Shown here: piece by piece, positions 54,517 through 59,174 of the stretch
Numbering within the stretch: position 1 is the first letter of the stretch
Layout of the letters: the number at the start of each line of letters is the position of its first letter
From: an uncultured PS1 clade bacterium
GTDB lineage: Bacteria > Pseudomonadota > Alphaproteobacteria > MED-G09
Direction: 5' to 3'
DNA: 59,174 nucleotides
Assembly: GCA_902537725.1 (NCBI GenBank)
Contig: CACBCD010000006.1
Location: 1 to 59,174 of the forward strand
The notes under the pieces: generated by a model
The model's database searches: none
Told to the model about the DNA's origin: nothing
What the model saw: only the letters and a program-made list of their open reading frames with translations
Program-made: the position numbers and the translations under genes

Positions 54517-55112
54517 TTTCTATCCTCAAGTTGACTTGCAACATATCTAGCCAACACATCAAATTCAACATTTATACTATCACCCTTACTTATTTTACTC
54601 CATGACGTGTTTTCTTCCGTATGAGGTATGATATTTACTGAAAAAAAATCATCAAAGACTTCATTTATGGTTAATGAAATACCATCTAGGCATATTGAAC
54701 CTTTTGAAGCTACATACTTCTTGTATTCTTTAGGATATTTTATTTTAAAAACATTACTATTTTTTGATTTATTAATTGAGACTATTTCGCCTAAACAGTC
54801 TACATGACCAGTTACAAGATGTCCTCCAACCTCATCGCCAAACCTTAGACTTTTTTCTAAATTAATTTTAGTATTTTTTTTCCAAAACTTTACTGATGAG
54901 CAAGAAATAGTTTCTTGAGAAACTTCAAAACAAAAATAAGAATGGTTTTTATGTTTATCCTTTTCTACGACTGTAAGACAAATTCCTGAACAAGAAATAG
55001 AAGCGCCAATATCAATATCATTATGATCAAATTTTGATGATATTTTAATTTTGCCACTATCAAGGTTAATAGACAATATTTCACCGACGTCTGTAATAAT
55101 TCCTGTGAACAA
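54513..55112 (-). CDS. ribE: Riboflavin synthase alpha chain (TTG start)
   Basis: RibE dismutates two lumazines to riboflavin. The 199-aa protein has two lumazine-binding repeats, the first starting MFTGIITDVGEI and the second near GHLVTGHVDCLGEIV, and the SISCSGICLTV and CLDGISLTINEV strands. The strictly conserved FTGII N-terminus places the start at TTG 55112, with AAGGA about 10 nt upstream. No ATG is available. The stop overlaps the ribBA ATG by 4 nt. Confidence 0.94.
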   Translation of the reverse strand: MFTGIITDVGEILSINLDSGKIKISSKFDHNDIDIGASISCSGICLTVVEKDKHKNHSYFCFEVSQETISCSSVKFWKKNTKINLEKSLRFGDEVGGHLVTGHVDCLGEIVSINKSKNSNVFKIKYPKEYKKYVASKGSICLDGISLTINEVFDDFFSVNIIPHTEENTSWSKISKGDSINVEFDVLARYVASQLEDRK

Positions 55113-55116
55113 AATA

Positions 55117-56220
55117 TTAATCCTTTCTAAAGCTAAAGATCTCTAACTTATTATCTCTTAAATTAATACTATCTTTTAATAAAAAATTTTGACTATCTCT
55201 TAAATTATTTAATTTTTTATCATATTTATTCAATGATTTACCTAAATTAAGATCATTCTGAGAAGAAAACCAATAAACAAGATTTACTATATTCTTATCT
55301 AGAAAAGAACTTGAGAGTGTTGAACCACCCTCTATTAATAATCTATTAATATTCATTTTATTGAGAAAGGATAAAATCTCATCAATTTTAAGATATCCTT
55401 TATTATTTTTTTTAATATGTATAATTTTAATACCTTTTTTCTCATAAGAATTAATTTTATTATTATTCAATGTGTTAGTGAAAATAATTAAATCATTTTT
55501 TGCGTTTTCAACTAAAATTGAATCTAGTGGTGTTTTCAAGTCGGTATCAACTATTAGCTTAATCGGTGATCTATCCTTTAATCCATTTAATCTACAATCT
55601 AAAGAGGGGTTATCTGATAAAACTGTATTTATTCCAACCATTATTGCATCATGATTAGATCTTAAGACATGTCCATATGATCTTGATAAATAATTTGTTA
55701 TCCACTTTGTACCCTCTTCAGGAATAGTAAATCCATTTTTAGATGATGCAACTTTAATATTTATTTCTGGGAATTTATATTTTATGTTATTTATAAAACC
55801 ATAATGATTTTCTTGGGCCAATTTTTCAGATATTCCATAATCTACTTTAATGCCATTTGTTTCTAATAGCTTTATACCCTCCCCGTTAACTATTGGATTA
55901 GGATCCTTTTGAGCTATAACAACTCTTTTTACCTTCTTTTTAATTAATAAATTTGTGCATGGAGGGTTTTTACCGCTATGTGAACATGGCTCTAAAGTTA
56001 CATAAACAGTTGTATTTATTGGAAAATTTTTAATACCATGAATTGCGTTATGTTCAGCATGAGGTGTACCATTTTTTCCAGTAACACCTATGCTTATAAT
56101 TTTATTATTACTGGTAACAACACATCCCACAGAGGGATTTTCGCCAGTATTACCAATATTTCTTGCTGCAAGCCTAATTGCATAATCCATAAAAAAATTA
56201 TCATCTGAGGAGTATTTCAT
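55117..56220 (-). CDS. ribD: Bifunctional riboflavin deaminase/reductase RibD
   Basis: RibD carries out the second and third steps of riboflavin synthesis. The 367-aa protein has an N-terminal cytidine-deaminase-like zinc domain with TPHAEHNAIHG and EPCSHSGKNPPCTN. The C-terminal reductase domain (about 150-367) shows SKNGFTIPEEGTKWIT and LLIEGGSTLSSSF. The order nrdR-ribD-ribE-ribBA-ribH-nusB is the usual alphaproteobacterial operon. It follows nrdR by 18 nt. There is no FMN riboswitch upstream. Confidence 0.94.
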   Translation of the reverse strand: MKYSSDDNFFMDYAIRLAARNIGNTGENPSVGCVVTSNNKIISIGVTGKNGTPHAEHNAIHGIKNFPINTTVYVTLEPCSHSGKNPPCTNLLIKKKVKRVVIAQKDPNPIVNGEGIKLLETNGIKVDYGISEKLAQENHYGFINNIKYKFPEINIKVASSKNGFTIPEEGTKWITNYLSRSYGHVLRSNHDAIMVGINTVLSDNPSLDCRLNGLKDRSPIKLIVDTDLKTPLDSILVENAKNDLIIFTNTLNNNKINSYEKKGIKIIHIKKNNKGYLKIDEILSFLNKMNINRLLIEGGSTLSSSFLDKNIVNLVYWFSSQNDLNLGKSLNKYDKKLNNLRDSQNFLLKDSINLRDNKLEIFSFRKD

Positions 56221-56238
56221 TATTTAAAAAATAAAAAT

Positions 56239-56715
56239 TTATCTATCTTCATGAATTATTTCAGAAGGATTTCCTAACTCACCAACAAAATCTTCAAAAT
56301 CTTTAACTTCACGGAAATTTTTATAAACAGAGGCAAATCTTACATATGAAACCATATCAACCTCTCTTAAAGCGGCCATAATTAGACTACCAATTAGATT
56401 AGAGGGAATATCTGTTTCACCTGTACTTTCAAGTTGTCTAACAATACCTGTAACCATTCTTTCAATAACATCAGGGTCAATATTTCTTTTTCTTACAGAA
56501 ATATCCACAGATCTCATTAATTTATCTCTATCAAAAGGAGCTCTTTTTCCAGATCTCTTAACTACAGTTAAATCCCTCATTTGTATTCTTTCAAAGGTAG
56601 TAAATCGGCCACCACAAGCGAGGCATTGGCGTCTTCGTCTTATTGCAGAATTTTCTTCTGTTGGTCTAGAGTCACGAACTTGAGTTTCTTGATTATTACA
56701 GAAGGGACATTGCAT
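56239..56715 (-). CDS. nrdR: Transcriptional repressor NrdR
   Basis: NrdR represses ribonucleotide reductase genes through an ATP-cone sensor. The 158-aa protein has an N-terminal zinc ribbon ([16 protein letters not shown], then [13 protein letters not shown]) and the ATP-cone ([20 protein letters not shown] and [15 protein letters not shown]). It is 2 nt downstream of glyA and probably part of the same transcript. Confidence 0.95.
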   Translation of the reverse strand: MQCPFCNNQETQVRDSRPTEENSAIRRRRQCLACGGRFTTFERIQMRDLTVVKRSGKRAPFDRDKLMRSVDISVRKRNIDPDVIERMVTGIVRQLESTGETDIPSNLIGSLIMAALREVDMVSYVRFASVYKNFREVKDFEDFVGELGNPSEIIHEDR

Positions 56716-56717
56716 AT

Positions 56718-58019
56718 TTATTGCTCGTATATAGGAAATTTACTACAAAGTTTTTCAACTTTAATTTTTACACTTTTTTCAACTTCCTCAACAGGTTCAT
56801 TATTATTATCAGAAATTGAATTGAGAACCTCACAAATTAAATCACCAACAATATTGAATTCAGAAACATTAAAACCTCTAGTTGTACATGCTGGGGAGCC
56901 TAATCTTATACCTGATGTAATCATAGGTTTTTCAGGATCAAAAGGTACACCATTTTTATTGCAGGTAATACCTGCTCTACCAAGAGACTCCTCAGCAACA
57001 TTGCCTTTTATTCCCTTTGGTCTTAAATCAACTAAAACAATATGAGTATCTGTACCACCAGAGACAATATCAAAACCATCCTGCATAAGTGAAGATGATA
57101 AAGCCTTTGCATTCTTAACAACATTTTCTGTATAGAGATGAAATTCTGGTCGTAAGCTCTCACCAAATGAAACAGCTTTAGCAGCAATAGTATGCATTAG
57201 AGGTCCGCCTTGAATTCCAGGAAAAATAGCTGAATTGATTTTCTTAGCAATTTCTTCATTATTTGTGAGAATAAGACCACCTCTTGGTCCTCTAAGAACT
57301 TTATGAGTTGTAGTTGTAGCAACATCGGCATAGGGAAATGGACTTGGGTGAGATTTACCAGCAACCAAACCAGAAAAATGAGCCATATCAACCAATAAAT
57401 AAGCACCTACTAAATCAGCAATTTCTCTAAAATCTCTAAAATTTATATGCCTAGGATAAGCAGATCCACCTGCTATTATTAGTTTAGGATTATGTTTAAT
57501 AGCTAAATCTCTAACTTCATCAATATCAATTAAGCTATCAGATTTTCTGACACCATACTGAACAGAATTAAACCATTTGCCAGATTGGTTAGGCTTAGCT
57601 CCATGAGTTAAATGACCTCCTGCAGCTAAGCTCATTCCTAAGATAGTATCACCAGGAGTCAACAATGCAGTGTATACGGCTTGATTTGCTTGTGATCCCG
57701 AATGAGGTTGAACATTTGCAAAATTAACCTCAAACAAATTACATGCCCTTTGAATGGCAAGTTCTTCAGCAATATCAACAAATTCACAACCTCCATAGTA
57801 TCTTCTTGAAGGATATCCTTCGGCGTACTTATTTGTCATAATAGAGCCCTGAGCCTCTAGTACAGCTCTAGAAACAATATTTTCGGAAGCAATAAGTTCT
57901 ATTTGGTTTTGCTGACGATGTAACTCCATAGCCATGGCTGAAAATATATCTTTGTCAGCTTTTTCAAGGTTATTATCAAAGAAACCTTCTGGCCTAATAT
58001 TATCTAATTTTTTTTCCAT
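56718..58019 (-). CDS. glyA: Serine hydroxymethyltransferase
   Basis: The PLP enzyme interconverts serine and glycine and supplies 5,10-methylene-THF. The 433-aa protein has [52 protein letters not shown], and the PLP lysine in [14 protein letters not shown]. Its C-terminal half has the [14 protein letters not shown] loop. It heads the glyA-nrdR-rib transcript. A 68-nt region separates it from the GDPD gene, with no glycine-riboswitch-like structure that I can see. Confidence 0.96.
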   Translation of the reverse strand: MEKKLDNIRPEGFFDNNLEKADKDIFSAMAMELHRQQNQIELIASENIVSRAVLEAQGSIMTNKYAEGYPSRRYYGGCEFVDIAEELAIQRACNLFEVNFANVQPHSGSQANQAVYTALLTPGDTILGMSLAAGGHLTHGAKPNQSGKWFNSVQYGVRKSDSLIDIDEVRDLAIKHNPKLIIAGGSAYPRHINFRDFREIADLVGAYLLVDMAHFSGLVAGKSHPSPFPYADVATTTTHKVLRGPRGGLILTNNEEIAKKINSAIFPGIQGGPLMHTIAAKAVSFGESLRPEFHLYTENVVKNAKALSSSLMQDGFDIVSGGTDTHIVLVDLRPKGIKGNVAEESLGRAGITCNKNGVPFDPEKPMITSGIRLGSPACTTRGFNVSEFNIVGDLICEVLNSISDNNNEPVEEVEKSVKIKVEKLCSKFPIYEQ

Positions 58020-58087
58020 TTGAACTTTCTAAATAAATTGGTACGACATTTTGTATAATTATTTGCAATTTAACACAAGCTATATGG

Positions 58088-58840
58088 TTATTTCCACTTA
58101 TTTTGTTCAATGAGAATTTTTTTTAAAAGAAGGATTTTATCCGTCATAATTCCATCAACACCTCTCTCAATTAAAAGCCTCATCTCACTTTCATCATTAA
58201 TAGTCCATGCAATTACTTTTTGATTATTTTTTTGTAAGAAATTTATATTTTTTTTATTTAGCAGCTCAATACCGTATCTTCTAATAGGTAAAGATGCATA
58301 GGCTGAGTCAAAAAATCTCTTAATTGGTAAATTTGATAAAATTTTTGCCAGTAAAATTTCGCTTGGCCCCATTGATGTTTTTACTTTTGAGCCCAGAGAC
58401 TCTCTTATAAAATTTATTCTTTTCTGAGAAAAAGATCCAATACAAACCCTATCTAATAATGAAAATTTTTTTATAACTTCAATTAATGGGACAACTGTAT
58501 CATCGGATTTACAATCAATATTAAAAAAGCAATTAGGTATGTTATCTAATAATTCAATTAATGATGGAATTTCCTCACTGTTATCAATTTTTGCTTTTTT
58601 AATATCACTTAGTTTTAAATCTTTAATTAAACCAGTCTTATTTGTCACTCTATCTAAACTTTCATCGTGAAAAGCAACTAAATGACCATCTTTTGAAAGA
58701 TGAACATCTGTTTCTAGGTATTTATATCCAATCTCATAGGCACCTAAAAATGATTTAAGTGAATTTTCTGGCCCAAAATCATTACCACCTCTATGCGCAA
58801 AAGCAAGAAAATTATCATTTAAATATTTCGAATAACTCAT
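58088..58840 (-). CDS. Glycerophosphodiester phosphodiesterase
   Basis: The GDPD TIM-barrel protein (250 aa) has the catalytic motifs FAHRGGNDFGPENSLKSFLGA and YLETDVHLSKDGHLVAFHDESLDRVT, then CFFNIDCKSDDTVVP and the C-terminal VIAWTINDESEMRLLIERGVDGIMTD. It would release glycerol 3-phosphate from phospholipid headgroups, a phosphate and glycerol source. No signal peptide is apparent. ATG 58840 is used; the TTG upstream is unlikely. Confidence 0.9.
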   Translation of the reverse strand: MSYSKYLNDNFLAFAHRGGNDFGPENSLKSFLGAYEIGYKYLETDVHLSKDGHLVAFHDESLDRVTNKTGLIKDLKLSDIKKAKIDNSEEIPSLIELLDNIPNCFFNIDCKSDDTVVPLIEVIKKFSLLDRVCIGSFSQKRINFIRESLGSKVKTSMGPSEILLAKILSNLPIKRFFDSAYASLPIRRYGIELLNKKNINFLQKNNQKVIAWTINDESEMRLLIERGVDGIMTDKILLLKKILIEQNKWK

Positions 58841-58972
58841 TATTTTCAACAATTTATTTTAAAAACATAAATAAAAAAAATATAAAATTTTATTAATACA
58901 TAAATATTTAATATATACAGATTCTTTTATATTTCTGATAAAGTATTATTAATAATTACACAGATAAAATTA

Positions 58973-59174
58973 ATGAAAAATTATAAATTAACATATCATG
59001 ATAGAATTTTAATCAATAGAATAAAAGCATGTATTCTAGATTTATTGATATGTAGTGGTTTGATATTAATTACAGCATTTGTATTTAAAATTATTAATTT
59101 TTTTACATTAAACTTATTTAACGAAGCAATATTATTTATATTACCCGTAGTAATTATAAGTTATTATTGTTTTT
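58973..59174 (+). CDS. RDD-like membrane protein, N-terminal part (partial)
   Basis: ATG 58973 opens a frame that runs off the end of the window (67 codons seen). The product begins MKNYKLTYHDRILINRIKAC then ILDLLICSGLILITAFVF, where the R-x-x-A-x-x-x-D spacing (RIKACILD) at the first helix resembles RDD family proteins. A second helix follows (about 53-67). It is divergent from GDPD over 132 nt. With only the first third visible the family call is tentative. Confidence 0.5.
   Translation, partial: MKNYKLTYHDRILINRIKACILDLLICSGLILITAFVFKIINFFTLNLFNEAILFILPVVIISYYCF

Noticed and set aside
56221-56238. FMN riboswitch before the riboflavin genes
   Set aside because: ribD is only 18 nt from nrdR, leaving no room, and no such structure is seen upstream of glyA.
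58020-58087. Possible glycine riboswitch before glyA
   Set aside because: The 68-nt region is too short and AT-rich and shows no paired stems typical of that element.

Overview
The window is a visibly AT-rich, densely packed bacterial chromosome segment. Gene content and order point to an alphaproteobacterium. The markers are recG-sdhE-mfd, gyrA-coaD-ppi-queA-tgt, argS-(LysM protein)-scpAB-tatABC-serS-yajC-secDF, and glyA-nrdR-ribD-ribE-ribBA-ribH-nusB-thiL-hppA. Low GC, short intergenic gaps, many overlapping start/stop codons and very few mobile or regulatory genes suggest a streamlined marine lineage (AEGEAN-169/HIMB59-like groups are candidates). The exact taxon cannot be resolved by eye.

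Layout. 1-5 kb: end of a ceramidase-like membrane protein, a secreted duplicated-domain protein, an HMG-CoA-synthase-like/DUF35 fusion with its thiolase partner, and a convergent kinase/DUF6285 pair. 5-17 kb: DUF502 protein, recG, sdhE, mfd, a DsbA-like oxidoreductase, TatD nuclease, a PhnP-like metallo-beta-lactamase-fold enzyme, and an oppBCDF peptide-type ABC transporter without a binding protein. That operon runs into a biotin-carrier gene broken by two in-frame stops. 17.5-21.7 kb: lipoprotein, MAPEG protein, and a dicarboxylate/amino-acid symporter - alcohol dehydrogenase - bicupin operon. 21.7-28 kb is the accessory part: a MazG-like three-gene coupled cassette, an alternative oxidase, a periplasmic rhodanese, several tiny membrane or secreted proteins, two NTF2-like proteins and an unassigned 435-aa protein. 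28-35 kb: tRNA-Lys, a small lipoprotein, tgt-queA-ppi-coaD-gyrA and ssb. 35-38 kb: uvrA with a strong terminator. 38-49 kb: PuuD-like membrane protein, the Sec accessory genes, serS, the Tat translocon, condensin scpAB, argS and dgt. 49-59 kb: proton pyrophosphatase, then the riboflavin operon with thiL/nusB and nrdR/glyA, GDPD, and the start of an RDD-like membrane protein.

How it fits together. Mfd and UvrA serve (transcription-coupled) excision repair, RecG serves recombination, and SSB and gyrase serve replication. SecDF-YajC and TatABC cover both export routes. RibD, RibE, RibB and RibH give most of riboflavin synthesis, but the GTP cyclohydrolase II half of RibBA has lost its zinc ligands, so the first pathway step must come from elsewhere. 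Alternative oxidase and proton pyrophosphatase point to flexible energy metabolism. The observations most worth checking are the twice-interrupted biotin carrier gene, a Tgt lacking all three zinc cysteines, the HMGCS-like/DUF35 fusion lacking its catalytic cysteine, a hairpin that buries the dgt ribosome-binding site, and the MazG cassette. No CRISPR array, insertion sequence or prophage was seen.
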